64,000 nt of DNA, taken from assembly GCF_018603885.1 (NCBI RefSeq), contig NZ_JAHGAW010000015.1:1-64000 (forward strand), given 5' to 3'. The position numbers and the translations under genes were made by a program. This document shows positions 7,385 to 16,523 of the stretch, piece by piece. The first letter of the stretch is position 1. Each line of letters begins with the position of its first letter. The notes beneath the pieces were generated by a model. The model was not told where the DNA came from, searched no databases, and saw only the letters and a list, made by a program, of their open reading frames with translations. Origin of the DNA: Sphingobium nicotianae (GTDB lineage: Bacteria; Pseudomonadota; Alphaproteobacteria; Sphingomonadales; Sphingomonadaceae).

Positions 7385-8356
7385 ATGTTAAGGACTTATG
7401 CCGCCGCGTTCGCGCTGGGGCTGGTCGCGGCCGGTCCGGCCGGGGCGCAGGCCTATGGCGAGACCAGCGCGCTCACCAGGGAGGCCTGCGGGCGCACCTG
7501 CCTCGAAAAGGCGCTCGATGCCTATGTCGCGGCACTGGCGAAGAAGGATCCCTCCGCCGCGCCGTTGGCCGAGACGGTGCGCTTCACCGAGAACAGTGTC
7601 GAGATGCCGATCGGCCAGGGCCTGTGGGAGACGGTCTCCTCCATCGTGCCCGACGACGGCATGAAGGCCTCCGATCCGGAGACCGGCAACACCGCCTGGT
7701 TCGGTCATGCCTATGAGCATGGCAAGCTCGTCTTCCTCGCCATCCGCCTCAAGGTCGACCATGACAGGATCACCGAGGCAGAGACGGTCGTCTCGCGCCA
7801 GACCGGCATGCCGCTCATCTTCGGCACCGGCAAGGAGCCGCACAATCCGGCCTGGGTGAAGGCGCTGACGCCCGAGCAGAGCCGCCCCCGCGCCCGCCTG
7901 CGCGCCGTGGCGGACAGCTATTTCAACACCGTCGAATATAATGACGGGCAGGTCTTCGCCCATTTCACCGACGATTGCTCGCGGCTAGAGAATGGCATCA
8001 GCACGACCTCGCCGACGACCACCCAGTCCAATTCCGCCTCGGTCGCATCGGGCTGCGAGAACCAGTTCAAGATGGGCATCTACCGGATCAACAAGCAGCT
8101 GCGCGAGCGCCGCTTCCCGCTGATCGACGTGGAGCGCGGTATCGTCGTGGGCATGACCTTCTTCGACCATGCCAATTATTTCGACGAATATAAGCTGACC
8201 GACGGGCGGACCATGAAGACCCTGCTCAAATGGCCCAACTCGCTCTCGATCATGGAAGCGTTCAAGATCATCGACGGCAAGATCTACACGATCGAGGCCA
8301 ATTTCGATTACGTGCCCTACGGGATGCATTCGCCCTGGGCGGAGGAGAAGAAGTGA
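7385..8356 (+). CDS. Secreted two-domain NTF2-like protein (DUF8021-like)
   Basis: A 323-residue exported protein. Signal peptide (AFALGLVAAGPAGAQA), then a cysteine pair (CGRTC) and two related halves. The first half contains DAYVAALAKKDP and VRFTENSVEMPIGQGLW; the second contains ADSYFNTVEYNDGQVFAHF. The N-terminal Cys pair followed by Leu, and the TEN(G/S)V motif, match secreted NTF2-like proteins catalogued, as far as I recall, as DUF8021. Two adjacent ATGs exist; the second fits the GAGGAGG site better. Its TGA overlaps the ATG of the next, paralogous gene by one base (TGATG). Function unknown; an extracytoplasmic binding or lyase-type role is inference. Confidence 0.75.
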   Translation: MLRTYAAAFALGLVAAGPAGAQAYGETSALTREACGRTCLEKALDAYVAALAKKDPSAAPLAETVRFTENSVEMPIGQGLWETVSSIVPDDGMKASDPETGNTAWFGHAYEHGKLVFLAIRLKVDHDRITEAETVVSRQTGMPLIFGTGKEPHNPAWVKALTPEQSRPRARLRAVADSYFNTVEYNDGQVFAHFTDDCSRLENGISTTSPTTTQSNSASVASGCENQFKMGIYRINKQLRERRFPLIDVERGIVVGMTFFDHANYFDEYKLTDGRTMKTLLKWPNSLSIMEAFKIIDGKIYTIEANFDYVPYGMHSPWAEEKK

Positions 8357-9282
8357 TGCGCACGACCCTCGCTCTTCTCGCGCTCGGCGCAACCGCCCTT
8401 GCCCTCCCCGCCGCCGCGTCCGCCGCGCCGTGCGACGAGGCCTGCCTGCTCAAGCTCGCCGATCAGACCATGGTCGCGCTCGCCAGGCAGGACTGGAAGA
8501 GCCTGCCCTGGGCCGATCCGGTCGGCTACAGCGAAAACGGTGTGCGGCTGATGATCGGCGATGCGGGCTGGGGCTCGGCCGGCGCGACGGTCGGCAAGAA
8601 GGCCTTCGCCGCCGCCGATGCCAGGACCGGCAATGTCGTCTGGATCGGCACGATGTACGATCATGACGCGCCGGCCTTTGGCGGGGTGCGGATCAAGGCT
8701 CCCGAGGGCAAGATCCAGGAGATCGAGCTGATCGTCGCGCGCAAGGGCCTGCCGATGCTGTTCGGTGATCCGCTGGCCTTCACGATCGACAAGAGCTTCG
8801 CCAAGCCGCTCGCGGCTGCCGACAAACGCTCACGCGAGCGGCTGATCGACGTCGCCAACGCCTATCTCGGCACCAAGCAGCGCAACAACGGCACGCTGCT
8901 CACGCAGTTCACGCCGGGCTGCGAATTCAAGGAGAACGGCCTCTCGCTGACCGCCGGGACGACCGGGCCGGGCGCGCTCGCCAAGGGTTGCGAGGCGCAG
9001 CTCCAGCTCGGCGCCTATCAGCCGATCGACCGCATCCGCGACCGCCGCTTCCCGGTGGTCGACGAGGCGACCGGGCTGGTGGTCGCGATCAGCCTGCAGG
9101 ACATGCCGCAGCGCGAGGCGAGCTTCACCACGACCGACGGACGCAAGGTCTCGACGCTGGACACGACGCCGATGAGTCAGATCCATCTGGAGTTGATCCG
9201 CGTCGAGGGTGACAAGGTCGCGCGCTCGGAAGGCGTGACGGTCGCTCAGCCGCTCAACATGCCCTCGCCCTGGAAGGAGTGA
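8356..9282 (+). CDS. Secreted two-domain NTF2-like protein, second copy
   Basis: A 308-residue exported paralog of the preceding gene. It has a signal peptide (LALLALGATALALPAAASA), a cysteine pair (CDEAC), DQTMVALARQDW, VGYSENGVRLMIGDAGWG, and in the second half VANAYLGTKQRNNGTLLTQF with CEFKENGLSL. Both proteins end in a similar MHSPW/MPSPW tail. The start codon shares its A with the upstream TGA, so the two are translated as a coupled pair and may form a heteromer. A paired palindromic repeat follows 15 bp after the stop. Function unknown. Confidence 0.75.
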   Translation: MRTTLALLALGATALALPAAASAAPCDEACLLKLADQTMVALARQDWKSLPWADPVGYSENGVRLMIGDAGWGSAGATVGKKAFAAADARTGNVVWIGTMYDHDAPAFGGVRIKAPEGKIQEIELIVARKGLPMLFGDPLAFTIDKSFAKPLAAADKRSRERLIDVANAYLGTKQRNNGTLLTQFTPGCEFKENGLSLTAGTTGPGALAKGCEAQLQLGAYQPIDRIRDRRFPVVDEATGLVVAISLQDMPQREASFTTTDGRKVSTLDTTPMSQIHLELIRVEGDKVARSEGVTVAQPLNMPSPWKE

Positions 9283-9296
9283 GAGCCGCCTGACCT

Positions 9297-9414
9297 AGCC
9301 CCTCCTCTTCAGAGGAAGGGGTTGGGGTGGTGCTTCGACGGTGCGGGCTTGTCGCTTCGCGAGCGATGCTGCGCATCGCCACCACCCCCGGCCCCTCCTC
9401 TGAAGAGGAGGGGT
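9297..9414. repeat. Paired palindromic repeat (doublet)
   Basis: Two hairpin units (about 9297-9318 and 9390-9414), both based on CCCCTCCTCT...AGAGGAGGGG, bracket a central segment. GGGGTGGTG next to the left unit can pair with CACCACCCC next to the right unit. The same doublet design recurs at 16419-16513. It sits between convergent genes. This is the architecture of REP/BIME-like elements; no associated transposase is in the window. Confidence 0.8.
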
Positions 9415-9431
9415 GATGCTTGCCTCGGCCC

Positions 9432-10409
9432 CTATTGCGGCATCTCGACATGGCCGCCGAAGCCGAAGCGCATGGCCGAGAGCAGCTTGTCGCCGAAGGT
9501 CGTGTCCGAGCGCGAGCGATAGCGTGCGTAGAGTGCGGCGGTGAGGACGTTGGCCGGCACGGCTTCCTCCATCGCCGCGTCGATCGTCCAGCGCCCCTCC
9601 CCGCTGTCGGCGACCCGGCCGCTGAACTGCGCGAGGTCATGATCGCCGGCAAGGCCGATCGCGATCAGATCGAGCAGCCAGGACGAGATGACGCTGCCGC
9701 GGCGCCAGACTTCCGCGATGTCGGTGAGGTCGAGCGTGTAGCGCTCCTCTTCGGGCAGCTTCTCGGACGCCTTGGTCTTGAGGATGTCGAAGCCCTCGGC
9801 ATAGGCCTGCATCAGGCCATATTCGATGCCGTTGTGGATCATCTTGACGAAATGGCCCGCGCCGGCGGGGCCCGCATGGATATAGCCCCGCTCGGCCCGG
9901 TCGTCGGAAAGATTGCGGCCCCGCGTGGGGACGAGATTGCCCTTGCCGGGCGCCAGCGCGTCGAAGACCGGATCGAGCAGGTCGACAATCTCCTTCTCGC
10001 CGCCGATCATCATGCAGAAGCCGCGCTCCAGGCCCCAGACGCCGCCCGATGTGCCGACGTCGACATAATGGATCTGACAGTCACTGCAGCTCTTAGCGCG
10101 GCGGATGTCGTCCTTGTAGAAGCTGTTGCCGCCGTCGATGACGATATCGCCGGGCGATCCGATCTTGCAGAGCGTCTCGATCGTACTCTCGGTCGGCGCG
10201 CCGGCCGGGAGCATCACCCAGAAGATGCGCCGTCCGTCGAACTTGCCAGCGAGATCCTCCAGCGACGTGGCCGCGATGCCGCCCTGCGCCGCAAGCGCAT
10301 CGACATTCGCCCGATTGTTGTCGAACCCGATCACCTCGTGTCCGCCGCGCATCAGGCGCAGCGCAAGGTTCGAGCCCATCCGGCCGAGGCCGATCATTGC
10401 CAGACGCAT
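9432..10409 (-). CDS. gnd: 6-phosphogluconate dehydrogenase, decarboxylating (short type)
   Basis: A 325-residue enzyme converting 6-phosphogluconate to ribulose 5-phosphate and CO2 with reduction of NAD(P)+. N-terminal Rossmann motif [15 protein letters not shown] (residues 4-18), substrate-binding GTSGGVWG near 120, and the catalytic-helix pattern [18 protein letters not shown] near 190, containing the essential lysine and asparagine. It is the short form (about 300-330 residues), often NAD-preferring, rather than the 470-residue enterobacterial form. The start has GGGAG eight bases upstream. The product could also come from a related hydroxyacid dehydrogenase, but the motifs favour 6PGDH. 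Confidence 0.9.
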   Translation of the reverse strand: MRLAMIGLGRMGSNLALRLMRGGHEVIGFDNNRANVDALAAQGGIAATSLEDLAGKFDGRRIFWVMLPAGAPTESTIETLCKIGSPGDIVIDGGNSFYKDDIRRAKSCSDCQIHYVDVGTSGGVWGLERGFCMMIGGEKEIVDLLDPVFDALAPGKGNLVPTRGRNLSDDRAERGYIHAGPAGAGHFVKMIHNGIEYGLMQAYAEGFDILKTKASEKLPEEERYTLDLTDIAEVWRRGSVISSWLLDLIAIGLAGDHDLAQFSGRVADSGEGRWTIDAAMEEAVPANVLTAALYARYRSRSDTTFGDKLLSAMRFGFGGHVEMPQ

Positions 10410-10626
10410 AGAGCGGTCTCCCAGACAGATAACGACATGCCTTATACGTTGATGGCCGATCGACGCGGCTTATGCATCAACTATTGCGGGCGTTGGTCAG
10501 GGGAAAGGCTTCCTCCCTCTCCGTCTTTTCCCGTCGGGGAGGAGAAGCCCACTTTCTCGGAAAGCAAGCGGGTCGTCTCGAAAGCCTCTCCGCGCCGCTC
10601 CACGGACAGCGCGCAGATATTTTCAT

Positions 10627-11622
10627 CTACTTGAGATTGCGTGTCTCGATCTGCCAATCCGGATCGGTACAGAGCTTGCAATCCTTGCCCACGAACCATG
10701 TCCTGGCATTCTGGTCGCCACGCAGCTGCCAGTCCAGCCAGGCGACCACGGCCTGCGCCGCGCGGCCGCCGTTAGGCTGCGCATAGGTGCCATCATGCGT
10801 CACGTCGATGTTGATGACTGCGGAGGGCACATGCGTCAGGCGCGAATAGTCATCCATTCCGTTGGGATAGGCAATGTCCCTCTTGCCGCCCAGAACATAG
10901 ATGATCGGCCGGTCAATCTTGTCCAGCAGGCTCTTGTCGGATGACATTTCCACCGAACCGGTGGGACCGTTGCCCCCGAGAATACCGCTATTCATGATGA
11001 CGAACGTGCTGATGCGGGGATCGCCACCATATCTGAGCGCCTGGTTCCCGCCACAGGAATAGCCAGACACCGCGACGTGCTTGGTGTCGATCTTGCGATA
11101 GAAGGGGCTCCCCTTCCGGCCGTTTTCGGCAACCGCCCAGTCAATCGCCTCGCCCAGTTGCTGATAATGCGTCTTGTCGCGATGAAGGATCCAGCTCTGG
11201 GGAGTCATTACCACGCCCGGGCCGCTGTAAATGCCACCGGGCGCGACGACCAGATAGCCATGTGACGCGATCTCCAGAAGGTGCTGGCGCGATGATGCAC
11301 CGTCCTCGGAACACGCTCCGTTGCCGAAGACATAGATCGGCATCTTCACGCCACCGAGCCGGGAAAGATCAGCGGGCTGATACACAACCTGGTTGGGCAG
11401 GCTCGGATATTGCAGCTTCTTGGCCGGATAGCGCCCTGTTCCGATACTGTCGGGCGCCTTGCCGTCCTCAATGCTGCGCGCCGCTGCCTGCGTAATCAGG
11501 TTGGAATCGATCCCGCCAGCCGGCGTGGCAGCCGGAGCGGCCTGCGCGAAACCGGGGCCGCTGGCCGCCAGCAAAAGGGAAGGACCGAGCAGTGCGATCA
11601 GGCAGGTCTTCAATGTGATCAT
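10627..11622 (-). CDS. Secreted alpha/beta hydrolase
   Basis: A 331-residue exported alpha/beta hydrolase. Residues 1-28 form a signal peptide (LIALLGPSLLLAASGPGFAQA). The nucleophile elbow is SGYSCGG (G-x-S-x-G) near residue 197, and a C-terminal acid/His region includes VTHDGTYAQ. Paired cysteines near the C-terminus (CKLC) may form a disulfide. It is likely an esterase or related hydrolase in the periplasm or outside. The start at 11622 is supported by GGAGGG seven bases upstream. It follows the TonB-receptor gene by 94 bp on the same strand, so an uptake-and-hydrolysis pair for one substrate is plausible. The substrate cannot be read from sequence. Confidence 0.82.
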   Translation of the reverse strand: MITLKTCLIALLGPSLLLAASGPGFAQAAPAATPAGGIDSNLITQAAARSIEDGKAPDSIGTGRYPAKKLQYPSLPNQVVYQPADLSRLGGVKMPIYVFGNGACSEDGASSRQHLLEIASHGYLVVAPGGIYSGPGVVMTPQSWILHRDKTHYQQLGEAIDWAVAENGRKGSPFYRKIDTKHVAVSGYSCGGNQALRYGGDPRISTFVIMNSGILGGNGPTGSVEMSSDKSLLDKIDRPIIYVLGGKRDIAYPNGMDDYSRLTHVPSAVINIDVTHDGTYAQPNGGRAAQAVVAWLDWQLRGDQNARTWFVGKDCKLCTDPDWQIETRNLK

Positions 11623-11652
11623 CTCAATCCCTCCATATGGCCGTTATGCCAA

Positions 11653-11688
11653 CGGCGGGGAGTTGAGATCACGCTCTACTCCCCGCCG
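11653..11688 (-). other. Intercistronic stem-loop between receptor and hydrolase
   Basis: Perfect 11-bp inverted repeat (CGGCGGGGAGT at 11653-11663, ACTCCCCGCCG at 11678-11688) with a 14-base loop, in the 94-bp gap between the TonB receptor and the downstream hydrolase. No T-run follows on the minus strand, so partial attenuation or mRNA stabilisation is likelier than full termination. Confidence 0.6.
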
Positions 11689-11716
11689 CCCGCTTTTTCG
11701 AATTATCGCAAGAAGG

Positions 11717-14293
11717 TCAAAACCGGCGGCGCACGGTGACAGCCCACTGACGAGGCGTTCCGGGCTGCGCGCTTGCGTACCAGGTGTTGGTAAACTTGTT
11801 CAGGTAATAGAGCTTGTTGAACAAATTGGTGACTTCGAGCGCAACCGACCATTCCTTCTCCATGGTCTCGAAGGTCAACCTGGCGTTTGAGATCGTGTTG
11901 CTGTCGACGATGGCAATCGGCGTGCAGGTGAAGTCGCCGCAATAGCCGGACGTGTAGGCAATGTCGAAGCGCGGCGTGAGGGTAGCAAAGTCGCCAAGAA
12001 TGGCTTGATACTGGATGCCCGCGCTCCACTTCCAGTCGCCGATGCCCGGTCGCTTCGCGCCGACCACGATGGAGGTTGTCGGATAGTTGATCGACGTGAA
12101 CTTGAAGTCGGTCAGACTGAGCGATCCGTCGATGGTCAACCCGTCGACCGGCTTGATCGTCGTTTCGAGTTCGAAACCCTGGACGCGAGCATCGCCGATA
12201 TTCAGATACTGACCGCACAGACCCGGCACACCACCGGCATTAGCCGGCAAGGGATTATTGTTGCTGTCCAGGCAGACCTGCGGAACGCCCTGATAGCCCT
12301 TATAATCCATATAGAAGACATCGCCGTTCACACGAACGCGACGATCCAGCAAATCGGTCTTGAAACCGATCTCGTAGGCGCGAAGCTTCTCGGGTCCGAA
12401 GCCACGGATCTGGCGATAATCGTAGGGACGCGGTGCCACACCGCCGCCCTTGAAGCCGGTCGAGAACTGCGCATAGACCATCGAGTCATCGTTGATCTTA
12501 TAGGAAATCGCCGCGCGATAGTCGGTGGTCGTGCCCTTATAGGTGCCAACCTGACCGGTTAGCGGGTTAGCCGGGTTGCTGAGCGGCAGATAGTCGCTCA
12601 AGCCGTCCGGATTCAGGCGGGCATAATGATAGTCCTTCTGCTCATGCGTCACGCGAATGCCGCCCTCGAGCGTGAGCTTGTCCGTGATATTCCAGCTCAC
12701 ATTACCGAAGCCCGCATAGACCTTCAGCTTCGCCGTATCGTCGTTAATGAACGAGAAGGTTGGCTTGGCAACAACGCAGGCCGGCAGCGTGCCACCGCAT
12801 GGGAACACGGCATATTCACCGAAACCCGAGAAGGGCGTGTGAATGCGGCCATCGTACCGCGTGTCGTCGTGATAATAGATACCGCCAACGGTGAAATGGA
12901 CCGCATTGTCGGCGAGGTTACCCGACAAACGCAGTTCCTCGCTGAACTGATTGTGGGTGAAGTAACTGTAGCCGCCGCCGATGAAGGCCACCGGCGAGTT
13001 GTCATTGTCGTCCGAGCTTGCCGAGAAATAATGCCGATAACCGGTGATCGACTTCAACGCGAAATTTTCACCCAGCTTATAGTCGATCGTGCCCGAAACG
13101 CCCCAGCCTTCGTTCGTGCTTGACGGGTCCGCGAACAGCGGCCCGTTCGGCGCGCCGGCAGTGCCGGGACCACCCGTCGCGGTGGATGTCGCGGCACGAT
13201 AGGTGACGCCCGGATCGAAGAAGTTGGCATAGGTCGCATAGGGATCGTTGAGGACGGCGTTCGGCCTGCGGTATTGCCCGTAGGTCACGAAGCGATTGTC
13301 GTACGGCACGCCCTGATAGGGGATGCTGTTATTCTGGCGGCCGGTCAGTTCGGCGCTTGCAAGAAGCACGGACGCCTGGGTAGCCGAATTGTCCTTCGTA
13401 TAGTCGCCGGTCACATTGATTTCGAGCGGGCTGCCCGCGGGAGCAATGCGCAGCGAACCGCGCACGGCATACATCTTCTGATCGCCAAGGGTTCCGAGTA
13501 CGCAGTGATTGCTGGTGGCGAGGCGCGGAATGGCCGCCGCGCCGGCCTGGATCACGCTGGTGCCCGGCTGAACATAAGGATCAGTGGGATTGACGCAGGC
13601 ATAGTCATAGCGCGTGACATAACCATCGCGGTTGCGCGTCACGCCGGTGATACGGGCAAAGACCGCATCGGGGACCACGGTGAAATCAGCGCTTGCCTTG
13701 ACGTCCCTGCGGTTCAGCGAACCGGCGGTGACCTCCACATAGCCGCCCTTGCCCTCGGGCTTCCGGGAATAGACTTTGACCGCGCCGCCCTCGGAATTCA
13801 TGCCGGCCAGCGTACCCTGCGGGCCACGCAGCACCTCGACGCGATCGACGTCGCTCAGGTCAAAGGCGGATGCCGTGACCGAGCCGAAATAGATGTCATC
13901 AATGTAGATGCCGACGCCCGGCTCGACCGACGGGCTCTGGTCGGCCTGGCCGACGCCGCGGATATAGGCGCGCATCGAATTGCCGGAACCGGCCGGGTTC
14001 TGCTGCAGGATCACGTTCGGCGCCTGCGCCGCAATGTCGGTCAGGCGGGTCTGGCTGCGCGCCTCGAGCTGGGCGCCGCTCACCGCGGTGATGGCGAGCG
14101 GAATGTCCTGCAGATTCTGCGAACGCATCTGCGCGGTGACGATGATGTCGTTGCTGGTGTCTTCCGCCTCGGCGGCTTGCGGATCCTGCGCGAGCGCGGC
14201 TGTGCTCATGATCGACACGGTGGACAGGATCGTTCCCGTCGCGAGTGCGGCGCGCAACAGAGTGCGCGTCATGTTGTCCTGAAACTTCTTCAT
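11717..14293 (-). CDS. TonB-dependent receptor
   Basis: An 858-residue outer-membrane receptor. Signal peptide within residues 1-36 (ending SIMSTAALAQ), a likely TonB box DIIVTAQ near residue 49, a plug domain (about 60-170, with RSQTRLTDIAAQAPNV and RVEVLRGPQGTLAG), then a 22-stranded barrel ending in aromatic AVTVRRRF. No N-terminal STN domain, so it transports without transmembrane sigma signalling. Such receptors in sphingomonads import diverse organic compounds as well as siderophores; LTFETMEKEWSVALEVTNLF near the end is typical of the family. First gene before the secreted hydrolase. The GGAGGGGA site supports the start at 14293. Confidence 0.9.
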   Translation of the reverse strand: MKKFQDNMTRTLLRAALATGTILSTVSIMSTAALAQDPQAAEAEDTSNDIIVTAQMRSQNLQDIPLAITAVSGAQLEARSQTRLTDIAAQAPNVILQQNPAGSGNSMRAYIRGVGQADQSPSVEPGVGIYIDDIYFGSVTASAFDLSDVDRVEVLRGPQGTLAGMNSEGGAVKVYSRKPEGKGGYVEVTAGSLNRRDVKASADFTVVPDAVFARITGVTRNRDGYVTRYDYACVNPTDPYVQPGTSVIQAGAAAIPRLATSNHCVLGTLGDQKMYAVRGSLRIAPAGSPLEINVTGDYTKDNSATQASVLLASAELTGRQNNSIPYQGVPYDNRFVTYGQYRRPNAVLNDPYATYANFFDPGVTYRAATSTATGGPGTAGAPNGPLFADPSSTNEGWGVSGTIDYKLGENFALKSITGYRHYFSASSDDNDNSPVAFIGGGYSYFTHNQFSEELRLSGNLADNAVHFTVGGIYYHDDTRYDGRIHTPFSGFGEYAVFPCGGTLPACVVAKPTFSFINDDTAKLKVYAGFGNVSWNITDKLTLEGGIRVTHEQKDYHYARLNPDGLSDYLPLSNPANPLTGQVGTYKGTTTDYRAAISYKINDDSMVYAQFSTGFKGGGVAPRPYDYRQIRGFGPEKLRAYEIGFKTDLLDRRVRVNGDVFYMDYKGYQGVPQVCLDSNNNPLPANAGGVPGLCGQYLNIGDARVQGFELETTIKPVDGLTIDGSLSLTDFKFTSINYPTTSIVVGAKRPGIGDWKWSAGIQYQAILGDFATLTPRFDIAYTSGYCGDFTCTPIAIVDSNTISNARLTFETMEKEWSVALEVTNLFNKLYYLNKFTNTWYASAQPGTPRQWAVTVRRRF

Positions 14294-14621
14294 TCGAATC
14301 TCCCCTCCTGCCGGCTTTGCCGGACATGTCCCTTATTCTGGCCCCGTAAATGGGATCGCAACGGCGCCCATTTCGCCAATACACACGGCTCGCCCGTAAC
14401 GGCGGCTCGTCTTGCGAAATATCCTGTTGGTCGCGGAGAGGCTTTGACTGCGGTAGAGTGGCGAGTTGCCACAGATGGAAAAAGCTAAACCGGGCAATGA
14501 GCGTGGTTTCGCGGCCACAACCCGCAGGATCGCGTCGCTGCAGGCGGCCCGACCGAGCCTCTTCGAGACCGCTAAGCCGTTGAACTAAACCGCGCGGTTC
14601 ACCAGCCGGTGCCAACAGATC
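14294..14621. other. Intergenic region upstream of TonB receptor gene
   Basis: A 328-bp gap with no convincing gene. It should contain the receptor promoter. Visible features are a perfect 12-bp palindrome AACCGCGCGGTT at 14589-14600, overlapped by the heptamer ACTAAAC (14585-14591) that is also seen between the SnoaL genes. A transcription-factor site is possible. No tRNA fold was found. Confidence 0.4.
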
Positions 14622-15299
14622 CTATTCGGACGGGGCGTCCACGCCGTAATAGAGCTCGCCGATGCGGATTTCCTCGCGGCCCTGGCTGACGCGATGCGCA
14701 TTGGTGTCGCGCAGCGAGAAGACGCAGCCGCAATATTCCTGCTGGTAGAACTGCTCGCGCTTGCTGATCTCGATCATGCGCGCGCCGCCGCCCTGCTTGC
14801 GCCAGTTGAACGTCCAATATTTGATGTCGGGATAATGCGCCGCCGCGCGCTCGCCGCAATCGTTGATCTGGTTCATGTTCTTCCAGCGCGAGATGCCGAG
14901 CGAGCTGGTGATCACCGGGAAGCCATGCTCATGCGCATAAAGCGCGGTGCGCTCGAAGCGCATGTCGAAACACATGGTGCAGCGCGCGCCGCGCTCGGGC
15001 TCGAATTCCATGCCCTTGGCGCGCTTGAACCAGTTCACCGTGTCGTAATCCGCGTCCACGAACGGGACGCCATGCTCCTGCGCGAAGCGGATATTCTCGT
15101 CCTTGCGGAGGATATATTCCTCCTTGGGGTGGATGTTCGGATTGTAGAAGAAGATGGTGTAGTCGATCCCGCTCGCGGTCATCGCCTCCATCACCTCGCC
15201 CGAGCAGGGCGCGCAGCAGCTGTGCAGCAGCACCTTCTTCTGGCCATCGGGCGGGGTGAGGACGGGGCGCTGATAATCGAGGCTATTGGGGTTGGTCAT
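14622..15299 (-). CDS. queH: Epoxyqueuosine reductase QueH
   Basis: A 225-residue QueH (former DUF208) that reduces epoxyqueuosine to queuosine in tRNA, the last step of queuosine synthesis, replacing the unrelated QueG. The iron-sulfur and metal ligands are visible: HSCCAPCS (Cys28, 29, 32), RCTMCF (Cys107, 110) and YCGC (Cys190, 192), plus [11 protein letters not shown] near residue 52. The start at 15299 gives the normal short N-terminal extension before the first cysteine pair. It follows the prp operon on the same strand after a 184-bp gap filled by a palindromic repeat, so it probably has its own promoter. Confidence 0.93.
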   Translation of the reverse strand: MTNPNSLDYQRPVLTPPDGQKKVLLHSCCAPCSGEVMEAMTASGIDYTIFFYNPNIHPKEEYILRKDENIRFAQEHGVPFVDADYDTVNWFKRAKGMEFEPERGARCTMCFDMRFERTALYAHEHGFPVITSSLGISRWKNMNQINDCGERAAAHYPDIKYWTFNWRKQGGGARMIEISKREQFYQQEYCGCVFSLRDTNAHRVSQGREEIRIGELYYGVDAPSE

Positions 15300-15347
15300 G
15301 GCGCCGCCGATAGCAGAAAGGGGCGTATCGGCCAATCCCTGCCCCCG

Positions 15348-15463
15348 CCCGTTCGCTTCGAGCGGCCATCGAGCTTGTCGAGATGGCTGTCGAGAAGATC
15401 TGTGCTGAAGCATATTCTCGACACACGTCTCGACAAGCTCGACGCGCGCTCGAACCGAACGGG
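15348..15463. repeat. CGTTCG/TCGAG-type palindromic repeat
   Basis: A long imperfect inverted repeat. The left arm CCCGTTCGCTTCGAGCGG starts at 15348 with internal GAGCTTGTCGAGA, and the right arm contains TCTCGACAAGCTCGA and ends CGAACCGAACGGG at 15463. A sister copy is at 17700-17813. It fills the queH-prpB gap and could fold into an extended stem. Confidence 0.8.
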
Positions 15464-15483
15464 AAGTATGATCAAGTCTGGCC

Positions 15484-16401
15484 CTATTGCGGCATCGCCT
15501 CCGGCACGATGGTCTTCACGATCGAGGCGTCCAGCGCCTCATAGTCGTGCAGCCCGATCGTCTCGTACAACTCCGCGCGGGTCTGCATGCGGTCGACCAT
15601 ATTGTGGGTGCCGCCGTCGCGCCTGATCGCCGCATAAAGCTCGGCCTGCGCCTTGTTGGCAACGCGCAGCGAGGAGACCGGCCAGATCACCATGGCATAG
15701 CCCATCGCCTCGAACTCGCTCGCGGTGAAGAAGGGCGTCTTGCCGAACTCGGTCATGTTGGCGAGCAGGGGCACGCCCGGCATGCGCTCGGCGAAGGCGG
15801 TGAACATCTCGCGCGTGTTGAGCGCCTCGGGGAAGATCGCGTCGGCGCCGGCCTCCATGTAGAGCTTGGCGCGCGCTACCGCGCCGTCCAGCCCCTCGCT
15901 CGCCGCCGCATCGGTGCGCGCGACGATGACGAGGTCGCGCCGCGCCTTGGCGGCCGCAGCGACCTTGGCCGCCATGTCGTGCGCGTCGGCCAGCTTCTTG
16001 TCGTTCAGGTGCCCGCATTTCTTGGGGAGCAGCTGGTCCTCGAGATGCACGGCCCCCGCCCCCGCCTCCTCGAAGGTGCGCACCATGTGCATGACATTGA
16101 GCGCCTCGCCATAGCCGGTGTCGCCATCGACCAGCAGCGGCAGCCCGGACGAGCGGACGATCTGGCGGATGAAGAAGGCCACCTCGTCCACGGTGATGAT
16201 GCCGAGATCGGGCAGCCCCATCGAGGCGGTCATGGCGGCGCCGGAGAGATAGAGCGCGTCGAAGCCGGCATTGCGCGCCTGGATCGCGGCCTGGCCGTTA
16301 TGCGCGCCGGGAAGCTGAAGGATGCCGGGCGCGTCCAGCAGTGCGCGGAAGCGGCGGCCGGCGGGTTCGGTGGGGAGATCGGCGGCGGTCAGGTAGGGCA
16401 T
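15484..16401 (-). CDS. prpB: 2-methylisocitrate lyase PrpB
   Basis: A 305-residue member of the isocitrate lyase/PEP mutase family. It cleaves 2-methylisocitrate into pyruvate and succinate, the last step of the 2-methylcitrate cycle for propionyl-CoA. The active-site loop [13 protein letters not shown] contains the catalytic cysteine (residue 129), and VDGDTGYGE (residues 91-99) supplies the magnesium/substrate aspartates. The length and KKCGH motif separate it from true isocitrate lyases (KRCGH, longer). Third gene of prpD-prpC-prpB. Cytoplasmic. Confidence 0.93.
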   Translation of the reverse strand: MPYLTAADLPTEPAGRRFRALLDAPGILQLPGAHNGQAAIQARNAGFDALYLSGAAMTASMGLPDLGIITVDEVAFFIRQIVRSSGLPLLVDGDTGYGEALNVMHMVRTFEEAGAGAVHLEDQLLPKKCGHLNDKKLADAHDMAAKVAAAAKARRDLVIVARTDAAASEGLDGAVARAKLYMEAGADAIFPEALNTREMFTAFAERMPGVPLLANMTEFGKTPFFTASEFEAMGYAMVIWPVSSLRVANKAQAELYAAIRRDGGTHNMVDRMQTRAELYETIGLHDYEALDASIVKTIVPEAMPQ

Positions 16402-16418
16402 GCCTTGTCCTTTCTCTT

Positions 16419-16513
16419 GGCCCCTCCCCTTCAGGGGAGGGGTTGGGGTGGGGGCATCTTCGCAGATCGCTGCGCGACACCCACCCCCTGCCCCTCCCTT
16501 GAAAGGGAGGGGT
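16419..16513. repeat. Paired palindromic repeat (doublet), second copy
   Basis: Same design as 9297-9414. The left hairpin CCCCTCCCCTTCAGGGGAGGGG is followed by TTGGGGTGGG, and CCCACCCCC leads into the right hairpin CCCCTCCCTTGAAAGGGAGGGG. Between prpC and prpB, so it is transcribed inside the operon and could affect mRNA stability. Confidence 0.8.
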
Positions 16514-16523
16514 GATCAGTGTG

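Noticed and set aside
14540..14621. Possible tRNA-like sequence near the queH end
   Set aside because: No acceptor/T-arm pairing and no GGTTCGA-type T loop could be drawn.
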